Assembly (NCBI GenBank): GCA_024426085.1
Contig: CP087974.1
Coordinates: forward strand, 2,890,001-2,954,000
DNA: 64,000 bases
Direction: 5' to 3'
Source: Rhizobium sp. RCAM05350
Lineage (GTDB): Bacteria; Pseudomonadota; Alphaproteobacteria; Rhizobiales; Rhizobiaceae
Made by a program: the position numbers and the translations under genes. Positions 20,242 to 29,309 of the stretch are shown here, one piece after another. The first letter of the stretch is position 1; each line of letters begins with the position of its first letter. Below the pieces are notes generated by a model, which saw only the letters and a program-made list of their open reading frames with translations, had not been told where the DNA came from and did no database searches.

Positions 20242-20886
20242 TGGGGGACCACCGTCTTTCGAGATACCCGCCAAGCCGGGCGATGGGGAAGCTGATGACG
20301 AAGTAGATTACGCCGCAGATCAGCAGGATGAACAGCGGCTCCTGCAGGCGGGTGACGAGAATCTGCGAAGCGCGCAGAAGTTCGATGAGGCCGAGCCAAA
20401 GCACCAGCGCGGAATCCTTCATGACGCCGAGCGTCAGGCCGATCCAGGCGGGAAGCGAAAGCGCGTGGCGAGAGGCGCCACGATATAGCGCATGTCCTGC
20501 CACCAGGTCATGCCGAGCGAGCGGGCCGCGCGGCGTGTCGTCGCCGGGACGGCACCGATGCCGCCGCGGATGATTTCCGAACAATAGGCGGCGGTATAGA
20601 GCGACAGTACCACGCAGGACGTGGTGAAGGGCGCCCAGCCGAGCTTGGCGATGGATTGCAGCGCATTGCCGAGAACCAGCTGGATCAACAGCGGCACGGA
20701 GCGGAACACGTCGAGCACGAAGGTCAGCGGGGCGGACCAGATGGCCCCCAGCTGAACACGCAGGACACCGAAGATAATTCCGAGCACAGTGCCGGCCGTT
20801 ACAGACACAGCAGTGACCGCAAGGGTCATCGCCGCGCCCTGCGCCAGAAAGGCAAGGTCACTCCAGGTGAGGGCAGTATCAAACAT
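20234..20886 (-). CDS. Polar amino-acid ABC transporter permease (HisM type, one frame break)
   Basis: About 217 residues with four to five membrane segments: MFDTALTWSDLAFLAQGAAM, then GTVLGIIFGVLRV, FRSVPLLIQLVLG and YCSEIIRGGIGAVPATTRRAARSLGMT, which is the His/Glu/Gln/Arg permease hallmark. A break near 20462 separates YIVAPLATR from LPAWIGLTLGVMKDSALVLWLG. Ends SPND overlapping the ATPase start. Second permease of the pair. Confidence 0.86.
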
Positions 20887-20898
20887 CTCTCACCTCTC

Positions 20899-21565
20899 TC
20901 AATATCTGAACATGCGCGCGGCAACCAGACGGGCGGCCAGCGTCACTAGTTTCGCGATGATGTAGTAGATCACCGCGGCAAGGGCGAAGAATTCAAAGGT
21001 GCGGAACGACCGCGCGTTGAGCTCCTGCGTGATGCCGGCGAGGTCGGTATTCATGCCGACGGTCACGCCAAGCGACGTCATCAGGATGGCCCAGACCATC
21101 TGGTTGGTGGCTGGCAGGAAGGCGACGCGCAACATCTGCGGCAGGACGATCAGCCTAAATGCCTGGATCGGTGTCATGCCGAGCAGAACGCCCGGCGCGG
21201 GCCTGGGTATCGGGAATAGCCTTGAGCGCACCGCGGAAATTTTCCGCCAGGTAACCTGCATTGTTGAAGGCAATCCCGATCAGAAGCGCCGTATAGGGGC
21301 TGAGATGAATGCCGAAATTGCCGAGCCCGAAATGGGCCATGTAGATCTGGAACAGGGCGGGCGTATTATGCGCGATCTCGACCCAGGTGGTCGCGAATCC
21401 ACGGAGGATACGACTGCCGGACAGGCGAAATGCAGTCAGCGTCAGGGCAAGCGCCACCCCGAGGACCATGGACAGAAGCGCGATCTGCAAGGTGACCACC
21501 GCGCCATCGAGCATCTGCGGCAGGGCCTTGAGCGCCTGGTTCCAGTGAAAAGTGTAGTTCAACAT
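20899..21565 (-). CDS. Polar amino-acid ABC transporter permease (HisQ type, one frame break)
   Basis: About 222 residues opening MLNYTFHWNQALKALPQML. Contains WVEIAHNTPALFQIYMAHFG and the permease hallmark YLAENFRGALKAIPDTQ. An extra G near 21197 (CCGGGCG) interrupts the EAA region between QARAG and VLLGMTPIQAFRLIVLPQML. It lies 12 bases before the second permease and 68 bases after the binding-protein stop, with a strong hairpin between. Confidence 0.86.
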
Positions 21566-21592
21566 CGCCGTTTCATCTCCTGAAGAAGGACA

Positions 21593-21617
21593 GCGGCGCG
21601 GGTAATACCCGCGCCGC
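21593..21617 (-). promoter_or_regulatory. Intercistronic hairpin after amino-acid binding protein gene
   Basis: GCGGCGCGGGT-AAT-ACCCGCGCCGC is a perfect 11-bp stem with a 3-base loop in the gap between the binding-protein stop (21634) and the first permease start (21565). Position and strength fit a message-stabilising or attenuating element that keeps the binding protein more abundant than the membrane subunits. Confidence 0.7.
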
Positions 21618-21633
21618 CAGCGAAACGATCTGA

Positions 21634-22440
21634 TTAGCGATAGACGCCGTTGACCGCGAGGTTCGGAACCTCGCCACCGACCCACTTCTGATACAACTCG
21701 GCATAACGGCCGGTGCGAACCTGCTGGTTGACGAAGAGGTTGAGGAAGTTGACGAGCCCGTATTCCTCGCGGTTGGTGAACAGCGAAACATAGTCGATGT
21801 CGAACGGCGCCTTGCCGACGACAGCGATGCCCGGGAACTTGCCGGTCTTGACGTTGGCCTGCGCCACGGTCGAGGTCGACACGGTAGCGTCGAGCTGGCC
21901 CTGGCTCAGCGCCAGGAATACGTCGGCCTGCGTCTGGTACGGACGGAATTCGCCAGTGCCCCAGGCCTTGACCTGTTCTTCCAGCGCAATGGCTTCATAA
22001 GTGCCGGCGGTAGCGCCGACAACCTTGCCCTTCATGTCTTCAAACGACTTGACGCCCGATTTCTCGTTGGCAGTCACGGCCATTTCGAAGGCGAAGTAAG
22101 GAATGGTCATGCCGACGGTCTTGGCACGCTCGAGCGTGTCGGAGGTCGAGGCAACGCCGACATCGACGCGGCCCGACATCAGGGCAGGAATACGCTCCGG
22201 GAACGGGGTTTCAACGATTTCGGCGGTGACGCCGAGGGCCTTGGCCAGATCGTTGCAATAATCGACGTCGAAGCCGATGGCGTTGTTGCTTTCGTCACGC
22301 GCTCCCATTGGCGGGAAATCCAGCACAACGGCGCAACGCAATGTTCCCGAGGCGATAATGTCGTCCAGCTTGTCGGCGTGAGCCTGGCTGGTCAGAGCGG
22401 TTGCGGCCAAGAGGCTGAACGCGAGGACCGAAAGTTTCAT
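21634..22440 (-). CDS. Polar amino-acid ABC transporter binding protein (SBP_bac_3 family)
   Basis: Intact 268-residue periplasmic protein with signal peptide MKLSVLAFSLLAATALTSQAHA and the family 3 binding fold: SGTLRCAVVLDFPPMGARDE, GFDVDYCNDLAKALG, IPALMSGRVDVGVAST, VVGATAGTYEAIALEEQ and a late WVGGEVP. The ATG at 22440 is chosen because it opens directly into the signal peptide; a longer reading adds 49 residues without support. First gene of the seven-gene hydroxyproline uptake and oxidation operon running to 15575. A candidate GntR-type site lies at 22531-22549. Confidence 0.92.
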   Translation of the reverse strand: MKLSVLAFSLLAATALTSQAHADKLDDIIASGTLRCAVVLDFPPMGARDESNNAIGFDVDYCNDLAKALGVTAEIVETPFPERIPALMSGRVDVGVASTSDTLERAKTVGMTIPYFAFEMAVTANEKSGVKSFEDMKGKVVGATAGTYEAIALEEQVKAWGTGEFRPYQTQADVFLALSQGQLDATVSTSTVAQANVKTGKFPGIAVVGKAPFDIDYVSLFTNREEYGLVNFLNLFVNQQVRTGRYAELYQKWVGGEVPNLAVNGVYR

Positions 22441-22530
22441 CTTAATCTCTCTCCCTAGATTGATGTGCCGATCTGCGGCAGGCGCACTATTTCGATTCCC
22501 CGTGCGCAAATCAATCACAAAATACAAAGA

Positions 22531-22549
22531 GTATACAAAAAGTACACAA
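22531..22549. promoter_or_regulatory. Candidate operator upstream of hydroxyproline uptake operon
   Basis: GTATACAAAAAGTACACAA matches the reverse complement of the site at 24198-24216 (GCATACAAAAAGTATACAA) at 17 of 19 positions. It lies 91 bases upstream of the binding-protein start, in an AT-rich stretch. One of the GntR regulators encoded at 26473 or 27355 is the obvious candidate to bind it. Confidence 0.6.
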
Positions 22550-22611
22550 ATATTCGTATTTTCTAACTTCCACGCAACAATCGTCAACGTAACGCCTGCC
22601 TTACCGCACGA

Positions 22612-24130
22612 TTATGCAAGCAAGTCCTTGGGTAGCAGTGCTTCCGGCAGGTTCTGATAGGAGACCGGACGCAGGAAACGGCGGATCGACATGGTGCCGA
22701 CGCTGGTTGCCCCGAAGTTGGTGGAAGCCGGATATGGACCGCCATGGACCATGGAATCGACGACCTCGACACCGGTCGGAAAGCCATTGACGAGAATGCG
22801 GCCAGCCTTGCGCTCCAGCAGCGGCCGCAAGCGCTTTGCGGTTTCGATGTCGGCGTCATCCATATGCAGCGTCACCGTCAGCTGACCTTCAATCGACCGC
22901 GCGACGCTTTCCATTTCCTCCTGCGAATTCACCCGCACCAAAAGACCAAGCGGACCAAAGACTTCTTCGCTCAGCGCATGATCGGAGAGGAACCGCTCGC
23001 CCGTCGTTTCGAACAGATTGGGAGATGCAGCGCGGCCGGACGATTCCGTGACCAGCAGCGGCTTGACGGTGTTGCGGGCGGTAAAGCTTGCCTGTCCGTC
23101 GTGATAGGCCTTGGCAATTCCATCTGTCAGCATGATCTGCGGCGCAACCTTGCCCAATGCCTCGACGGCGGCCGCAGCAAAACGGTCGGCATCGGCACCA
23201 TCGATGACAATGGCAACGCCGGGATTGGTGCAGAACTGTCCTGCGCCCATGGCAAGCGAACCTGCCCAGCCCTGGCCCAATGCCTCGGCTCGTTCTGCAA
23301 GTGCAGCCGGCAGCAGGAACATCGGATTGACCGAACCGAGTTCACCAAAGAACGGAATCGGCTCAGGCCGGGCGGCGCAAAGATTGAACAGAGCGCGGCC
23401 GCCGGCCTGCGAACCGGTAAAGCCGACTGCCTTGATCAGCGGGTGCCGCACCAGCGCATGGCCGACATCCCGATTGCCGCCCTGAATGAGGGAGAAGACG
23501 CCCGGATGAACGCCGGTGCTGCGGATCGCCGCCTCGATCGCCTGCGCGACAATTTCACCGGTGCCCGGATGGGCGGAATGCCCCTTGACCACGACCGGGC
23601 AGCCGGCTGCGAGCGCTGCCGCCGTGTCGCCACCCGCCGTCGAGAAAGCCAGCGGAAAATTCGATGCTCCGAACACCGCAACCGGGCCGACGGGCCGCTG
23701 CATCAGGCGGATCTCGGGGCGTGGCGCCGGCTGGCGGTCCGGCAATGCCGCGTCGAAACGGCGGTCAAGATAGTCGCCGCTTTCGATATGGCTGGCAAAC
23801 AACCGCAGCTGACCTGTCGTCCGGCCCCGTTCGCCAATCAGGCGGGCCTCAGGCAGACCGGTCTCCTGGCTGCCGATTTCCGTGATCTCGTCGGCGCGGG
23901 CGTCGATCTCGTCGGCGATGGCGCGCAGGAAGGCAGCCCGAGTGCTGCGGTCGGAATCGCTAAAACTCCAGAAGGCGGCCTCGGCGGCCTCGCAGGCGCG
24001 GGTTGACCAGCTGTTCGGTTCCGACAGCAAACTGATGCACCGGGCCTTTGGCCGGCGCGGAGGCGAAAGTGCCGGCGCCATCGAGCCATTCGCCTGCGAC
24101 AAGGTGTTTTCCGCTGGGGATGAAGGGCAT
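22612..24130 (-). CDS. 2-ketoglutarate semialdehyde dehydrogenase, ALDH family (one frame break)
   Basis: About 505 residues. Starts MPFIPSGKHLVAGEWLDGAG; an extra C near 24003 separates AVGTEQLVN from RACEAAEAAFWSF. ALDH marks: VFGASNFPLAFSTAGGDTAAAL, catalytic Glu in FFGELGSVNPMF, catalytic Cys in AGQFCTNPG, and SEEVFGPLGLLVR. The atypical ELGSVNP and short catalytic loop are those of the ketoglutarate semialdehyde dehydrogenases used in hydroxyproline, arabinose and glucarate breakdown. Oxidises the semialdehyde made by the DHDPS-family deaminase to 2-oxoglutarate. Divergent from the reductase gene at 24268, sharing a 137-base control region. Confidence 0.88.
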
Positions 24131-24197
24131 GGGCGGATCCTTTTCTCTCAAACTGGCGCAACGGCAGATATGCCGGGCCGGATTATGTTTGGCAAAC

Positions 24198-24216
24198 TTG
24201 TATACTTTTTGTATGC
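24198..24216. promoter_or_regulatory. Candidate operator in the divergent dehydrogenase/reductase promoter
   Basis: TTGTATACTTTTTGTATGC is the inverted near-copy of the site at 22531-22549. It lies 68 bases from the start of the semialdehyde dehydrogenase and 51 bases from the start of the divergent reductase gene, so one bound regulator could control both. Confidence 0.6.
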
Positions 24217-24267
24217 AGGATATCAACCCATTTGGATATACCTGCGCCTAAAAAGGAGGGGCACACC

Positions 24268-25300
24268 ATGAGCGATACCCACACCCTGACGATCGCCGAT
24301 CTGGAGGAGCGCGTAAAAGCCATCTTCACCAAGGCCGGGCTGAGTGCGATACAGGCCGCCGCCATTGCGCGTGATCGTTGCCGCCGAACGGGACGCCTGC
24401 AAATCCCATGGCATCTACCGGATCGAAGGCGCGCTGCGCACCGTCAAGGCAGGCAAGGTCAATCCCGTCGCCAAGCCCGAACTGCTACCGCAGCAACGGT
24501 CCGCCGTCGTCAAGGTCGATGCGAAGGGCGGTTTTGCCAATGCGGCATTCGAACTCGGTCTTCCGGTATTGGCGGAGCGCGCCCGCTCCAGCGGCATTGC
24601 AGCGCTTGCGATCAATGACTGCACCCATTTCTCCGCACTCTGGCCGGAAGCGGAGGCACTGACGGAACTCGGACTTGCCGGCATCGTCATGTGCCCGAGC
24701 TATGCCACAGTCGCACCGAGCGGCGGAACCAAACCATTGCTCGGCACCAATCCTCTAGCCTTCGGCTGGCCCCGCACCGGAAAGCCGCCCTATGTGTTCG
24801 ACTTCGCCACATCGGTCGCGGCGCGTGGCGAGATCGAGCTGCACAGGCGGGCCGGAAAGGCTTTGCCGGAAGGCTGGGCGATCGATGCCGAGGGGCAGCC
24901 GACCACTGATCCGGACGCGGCCCTTGCCGGTGCGATGCTGCCATTCGGCGAACACAAGGGCTCTGCTATCTCGACGATGATCGAGCTCTTGGCCGGCATC
25001 ATGATCGGCGATCTGACCAGCCCGGAAGTGCTGGATGCGCTTGGCTCGACCGCCCTTGCGCCTGCCCATGGCGAGCTGATCATCGCCTTCTCCCCGGAAG
25101 GTTTTGGCGCGGATCGTCCCGGTAATCCGTTTGCCCGGGCCGAAGTCCTGTTCGAGGCAATGGTCGGCCAGGGCGCCCGCCTGCCGTCGCAGCGGCGCTA
25201 TGCCGCCCGCGCGAAATCGCAGGCCGGCGGGATTGTTTTGACGGCTTCGGAGATGGAACTGCTCGACCGGCTTCATGCGCTCGGACTGGACGCGGTCTAA
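24268..25300 (+). CDS. Ldh2/malate-lactate dehydrogenase family; likely pyrroline-2-carboxylate reductase (one frame break)
   Basis: About 344 residues, start at ATG 24268 behind the strong site AAAAGGAGGGG. Family blocks: CKSHGIYRIEGALRTVKAGK (the conserved SHG...R region), ALAINDCTHFSALWPEAEAL, LLGTNPLAFGWPR, FDFATSVAARGEIELH, FGEHKGSAISTMIELLAG and a C-terminal LPSQRRYAAR. In hydroxyproline clusters this family reduces pyrroline-2-carboxylate, the product of 3-hydroxyproline dehydration, to L-proline using NAD(P)H. The frame breaks near 24371, between AAAIAR and VIVAAERDACKS. Other members act on ureidoglycolate or malate, but the context makes the proline role more likely. Confidence 0.83.
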
Positions 25301-25347
25301 CAGCGTCCCGTACCAGCCTGCGCGCCCCGTGCAGGCCCCACAAATGC

Positions 25348-25373
25348 AAAGGCCCTCCAATCGGAGGGCCTTT
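25348..25373. terminator. Bidirectional intrinsic terminator
   Basis: AAAGGCCCTCC-AATC-GGAGGGCCTTT: an 11-bp stem with A and T tails between two convergent genes (stops at 25300 and 25396). It can terminate transcription from both sides. Confidence 0.85.
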
Positions 25374-25395
25374 GTCGGTTCAGGAGAGCTTAAAC

Positions 25396-26353
25396 TCAGC
25401 CCTTGTACTTCTGGACGGCGCCGCCAAGCTTGCTCCATTCAGCATACCAGCCGTTGAACAGCTTGAACTGATCCTCGACATATCCGCGCTGGCTTTCGGT
25501 GAGCGCGTCGGTCGCGTTGAAGTGCAGCGTGTATTCCTTGTCGCCCTTCAGCACCATCATGTGCTTGAAGTAGAGAACCAGGTCCGCACCTTCATCGAAC
25601 GAGGACAGGACGGCAAGCGCCTGTTCCAGTTCGAGGGCGCGCAGACGGGCGTCTGCGTCACCTTCGGCAGCAGCCTGGGACAGGTTGCAGAGGTGGATGA
25701 CTTCCTTCGGCAGAACGTTGCCGATGCCGGTGATGGCGCCGGTCGCGCCGCAGTTGACGAAACCATGGAAAACGGCGGTATCAACGCCGATCATCAGCGA
25801 AACGCCATCCTGGCTGGTAATGTGCTCGGCTGCATAGCGCATGTCGGCCGGACCGCCGAATTCCTTGAAGCCGACAAGGTTCGGGTGTTCGGCGCGCAGC
25901 GAAGAACAGGTCGGCGCGGGTGGCAAAGCCATAATAAGGGCTGTTGTAGATAACGGCCGGAAGATCCGGCGCTGCAGCCAGGATCGCCTTGAAATGAGCC
26001 TTCTGGGCAACGACCGAAGAGCCGCGCGACAGAACCCGCGGAATGACCATCAGGCCCTGCGCGCCAACGGCCTGCGCATGGGCGGCATGTGCAACGGCCA
26101 GCGCGCTATTGACGGCACCGGTGCCGACGATCACGGGCACGCCCGCCTTTACCAGGCGTTCGACACCTTCCATGCGCTGCGCATCTGTCAGCAGCGGCCA
26201 GTCACCCATCGAGCCGCAATAGACAACGGCCGACATTCCCTGGGCAATCAACTCTTTTCCCTTGCGCACGAGGGCGTCGAAGTCCGGGGTACGGTCTTCT
26301 TTGCAAGGGGTCATCAGCGCGGGGATCACGCCAGAAAAGATTTTGGCCGTCAT
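25396..26353 (-). CDS. DHDPS-family lyase; likely 4-hydroxy-pyrroline-2-carboxylate deaminase (one frame break)
   Basis: About 319 residues of the dihydrodipicolinate synthase/NAL TIM-barrel family. Start MTAKIFSGVIPALMTPC at 26353 follows AAAAGGAG. Key parts: VVYCGSMGDWPLLTD, AVIYNSPYYGF with the catalytic Tyr, and the Schiff-base Lys in LVGFKEFGGPADMRYA. In this cluster it should deaminate 4-hydroxy-pyrroline-2-carboxylate to 2-oxoglutarate semialdehyde. The frame breaks near 25905, just before LRAEHPNLVGFKEF, by one extra base. A TTGTCGACAA site lies about 100 bases upstream. Confidence 0.86.
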
Positions 26354-26451
26354 AACAAACTCCTTTTGACCTTGCCGGACAGGCAGAGAACGGCGCACCT
26401 TTGCGACCCCAATCCTGTGCCTCTGGAGCTATATTGCACGTTGTATATTAT

Positions 26452-26461
26452 TTGTCGACAA
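26452..26461. promoter_or_regulatory. TTGTCGACAA palindrome upstream of the deaminase gene
   Basis: A perfect 10-bp palindrome 99 bases upstream of the deaminase ATG. The same core, extended to 12 bp (TTTGTCGACAAA), stands 12 bases before the start of the neighbouring GntR gene. Two copies flanking the regulator gene suggest autoregulation plus control of the deaminase. Confidence 0.62.
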
Positions 26462-26472
26462 GAATTTCAGCG

Positions 26473-27177
26473 TCAAAGCGCCATGTCGAGCCTGTCTTCG
26501 CGGGCGAACAATTTCTGGATCTGATGAACGATCTGCTCCGCATGCAGCCTCGCCAGCCGGTCGGCCTCTTCAACGTCGTGGTTGGCAATGACGGCAATGA
26601 TGTCGTCGTGTTCCTCGACGAAGCGTTGCGGCAGACGGTCGTCATAGGACTGGTAATACAGCCGCAGCATGCGCCGCCCTTCATCCAGAAGCCGGTTGAA
26701 CAACCCGGTGAAATACGGATTGCGGCCCGCCTCGGCGATGGCGGAATGGAAGGCCGCGTTGGTGGCGATCATCGCCAGCGCATCCTGCGCCTGCACGGCG
26801 GCAGCGAATTCCACCTGGTGAGCACGAATCACTTTCAGGTCTTCCGGCCGGTGATACTGCGCCGCCAGCTTGGTCGTGACGCGGTACATCAAAACAAGCG
26901 CGTCGAAGAAGGTGTGCATGTTGAGGAAATCGATATTTGCCACCATCGTCGAACGATTGGGCAATGTGTCGATCAATCCCTCTCCGGCCAGCTGCACCAG
27001 CGCTTCGCGGATCGGCGTGCGCGACATCTTGAAGCGTTCGGCCAGCTGTACCTCGTCGATCGGGCTTCCGGGCGGCAGCACAAGGTCGAGAATCTCGTCG
27101 CGCAAGAGGTCGTAGACCATCTTGACGCCGGAGCCTCGCTTGCGTTCGGGAATGGGGCTGGTGTCGATATCTGTCAT
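26473..27177 (-). CDS. GntR-family regulator, FCD subfamily
   Basis: Intact 234-residue regulator. N-terminal winged helix at about residues 18-85 (VYDLLRDEILDLVLPPGSPI, then LAERFKMSRTPIREALVQLAGEGLI) and an all-helical FCD ligand domain with the metal-binding His pattern (NAAFHSAIAEAGRN, RFVEEHDDIIAVI, ARLHAEQIVHQIQ). I start it at ATG 27177 (MTDIDTSPIPER); the longer reading would overlap its own presumed operator. Likely controls hydroxyproline genes; the ligand is probably a pathway intermediate. Confidence 0.88.
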   Translation of the reverse strand: MTDIDTSPIPERKRGSGVKMVYDLLRDEILDLVLPPGSPIDEVQLAERFKMSRTPIREALVQLAGEGLIDTLPNRSTMVANIDFLNMHTFFDALVLMYRVTTKLAAQYHRPEDLKVIRAHQVEFAAAVQAQDALAMIATNAAFHSAIAEAGRNPYFTGLFNRLLDEGRRMLRLYYQSYDDRLPQRFVEEHDDIIAVIANHDVEEADRLARLHAEQIVHQIQKLFAREDRLDMAL

Positions 27178-27186
27178 TTCATCAAT

Positions 27187-27203
27187 CCTTTGTCGACAAA
27201 AGG
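27187..27203. promoter_or_regulatory. Candidate autoregulatory operator of the GntR gene
   Basis: CCTTTGTCGACAAAAGG contains the perfect palindrome TTTGTCGACAAA (27189-27200). It starts 10 bases upstream of the regulator ATG and shares the TTGTCGACAA core with 26452-26461. Confidence 0.64.
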
Positions 27204-27354
27204 AATACTTTTCCCCGTCGACGGGATCAACAGTTTCCGCAGCCATGATGCGAAAAGGCGGCAATAAACTTGGTGATGATCGGCTTTTGGGACTTCAACC
27301 AGCCCGTGCGACCGCGATGTAGCTTGTGCCGCCCGGATCAGTTGATGCGCAATC

Positions 27355-28020
27355 TCAGGCTCTCTGATCCTTGAGAAAGGCGACAAGGGAACGTCCGGCA
27401 TCCAGCACATGATCGCGCGTCAGTCGGGAAGCAAGCTCCGCATCCCCCTTGAGGCAGGCGGCAAGGATTGCCTCGTGCTCGCGGTTAGCCCGCATCACGC
27501 CATTGGTCAGGGTCAATTGCGCCCGCAGATAGCGATCGATCCTGTCGAGCGACGTGCGCACGATCTGGAGATAATAGGGGCGCTTGGACGCCGCATAGAG
27601 ACTGTAGTGAAAACTCCGGTTGATCTCGCCCCAGCGGGCGGAATCTGTTTCCAGCCCGAATTCCTCGCAATGCCGGCGCGCTGCAGCCAGCGTCTCATGA
27701 TCGAGATTGGGCACGGCAAGCCGCATCACCTCGGCCTCGACCAAGGCGCGGAACTCGAAGATCTCGTCGATTTCCTCGATCGACAGCCCTGCAACGACGG
27801 CACCCTTGTAGCGCTCGGTGGTGATCAGCCCGTGCTGCTCCAGCCGCGATAGCGCCTCGCGCACCGGGATGCGGCTGGTGTTGAACATCTGGGCGATCTG
27901 ATCCTGCCTGAGATTTTCGCCCTCAGTCAAGTCGCCGTCAATGATCGCCTTGCGCAACGCATCATAGACGATATCGGCTGCTGATGCGGCCTGCCTGACA
28001 TCGACGGCAGCGAGTTTCAT
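27355..28020 (-). CDS. GntR-family regulator, FCD subfamily (second)
   Basis: Intact 221-residue regulator starting MKLAAVDVRQAASAADIVYD. Winged helix at about residues 14-80 (LRKAIIDGDLTEGENLRQDQ, then IAQMFNTSRIPVREALSRLEQHG), then the FCD domain (EFRALVEAEVMRLA, EINRSFHYSLYAASKRPYY, REHEAILAACLKGDAELASR). Divergent from the proline-racemase-family gene at 28247. AT-rich TTGTATATTGGATCCAAT (28140-28157) lies in the shared promoter region and resembles the TTGTATA cores at 24198 and 26441. The 177 bases between the two regulator genes show nothing beyond the operator at 27187. Confidence 0.87.
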   Translation of the reverse strand: MKLAAVDVRQAASAADIVYDALRKAIIDGDLTEGENLRQDQIAQMFNTSRIPVREALSRLEQHGLITTERYKGAVVAGLSIEEIDEIFEFRALVEAEVMRLAVPNLDHETLAAARRHCEEFGLETDSARWGEINRSFHYSLYAASKRPYYLQIVRTSLDRIDRYLRAQLTLTNGVMRANREHEAILAACLKGDAELASRLTRDHVLDAGRSLVAFLKDQRA

Positions 28021-28246
28021 GACCTCAAATCCCCATTGTTCGAACGCGGCAGCCCCGTCAGCGCCTGTCCTTGGGTCATAGGTCCAATTCGATATCCAGG
28101 CAACAGAACGGATATTCGCAGACCCTGTCCAGATTTCATATTGTATATTGGATCCAATTTTTCTATCAGATTGACATCTTGCCCCGCCGTCGGCTGACAT
28201 TCACCAGCGTTGCCGGGCAGCCCGGGATATCCAAGAGGAGAGGACT

Positions 28247-29277
28247 ATGCGCAGCAGCAAGGTAATCCACATCGTTTCCTGCCACGCCGAAGGCGAAGTG
28301 GGCGACGTGATCGTCGGCGGCGTTGCCCCCGCCGCCCGGCAAGACCCTGTGGGAACAGCGGCGGTTCATCGCCGAGGACCAGACGCTGCGCAATTTCGTG
28401 CTCAACGAACCGCGCGGCGGGGTGTTCCGCCATATCAACCTTTTGGTGCCGCCAAAGAATCCGCGCGACGATGGGCTTTATCATCATGGAGCCGGAGGAC
28501 ACGCCGCCAATGTCGGGCTCCAATTCGATCTGCGTTTCGACCGTGTTGCTCGACACTGGCATCGTGCCGATGCAGGAGCCGGAAACCAGAATGGTGCTGG
28601 AAGCACCGGGCGGCCTGGTCAACGTGGTTGCCGCCTGCCGCAACGGCAAAGCGGAACGCATCACCGTCACCAATGTGCCGTCCTTCGCGGCAAAGCTCGA
28701 CGCCAAACTTGAGGTTGAAGGTCTGGGTACTCTTAATGTTGATACGGCCTATGGCGGCGACAGCTTCGTGATTACCGATGCCCGCGCCCTGGGATTTGCA
28801 GTCACCCCTGACGAGGCCCGCGAACTGGCCGAGACCGGCATCCGGATCACCCGCGCCGCCAACGAGCAGCTCGGCTTTTCCCATCCGGAAAATCCGGAGT
28901 GGAACCATATCTCCTTCTGCCAGCTCACCCTGCCGGTGGAAGAACGCGACGGCATGCTGCATGGGCGCAACACGGTGGTGATCCAGCCGGCCAAGCTCGA
29001 CCGTTCACCAACGGGAACCGGTTGCTCGGCACGCTTGGCCGTGTTGCACGCCCGCGGCCAGATCAAGGTGGGACAGAAGTTCCGCGGCGAATCGATCATC
29101 GGTTCGCATTTCGATTGCCAGATTGTGGGCCAAACGACCGTTGGCGGACAGCCTGCAATCATACCCGAAATCTCCGGCCGCGCCTGGGTGACCGGCACCC
29201 ATCAGGTCATGCTCGACCCCGCTGATCCCTGGCCGGCCGGCTACCGCCTGGCGGACACCTGGCCGCGCAAACAATAG
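28247..29277 (+). CDS. Proline-racemase-family protein; likely trans-3-hydroxy-L-proline dehydratase (two frame breaks)
   Basis: About 344 residues opening [20 protein letters not shown]. The positions of the two catalytic cysteines hold other residues: MSGSNSICV has Ser and [11 protein letters not shown] has Thr. Loss of the second Cys (Thr) is the mark of the dehydratases in this family, which remove water from trans-3-hydroxy-L-proline and cannot racemise. The frame breaks near 28333 (a lost C in a C run before [10 protein letters not shown]) and near 28470 (before [13 protein letters not shown]). The C-terminus [19 protein letters not shown] is typical. Pyrroline-2-carboxylate would be its product, feeding the reductase at 24268. 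Confidence 0.82.
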
Positions 29278-29309
29278 GATTTTGGTAGCCTCGGGGTGAT
29301 CCGGCCTGC

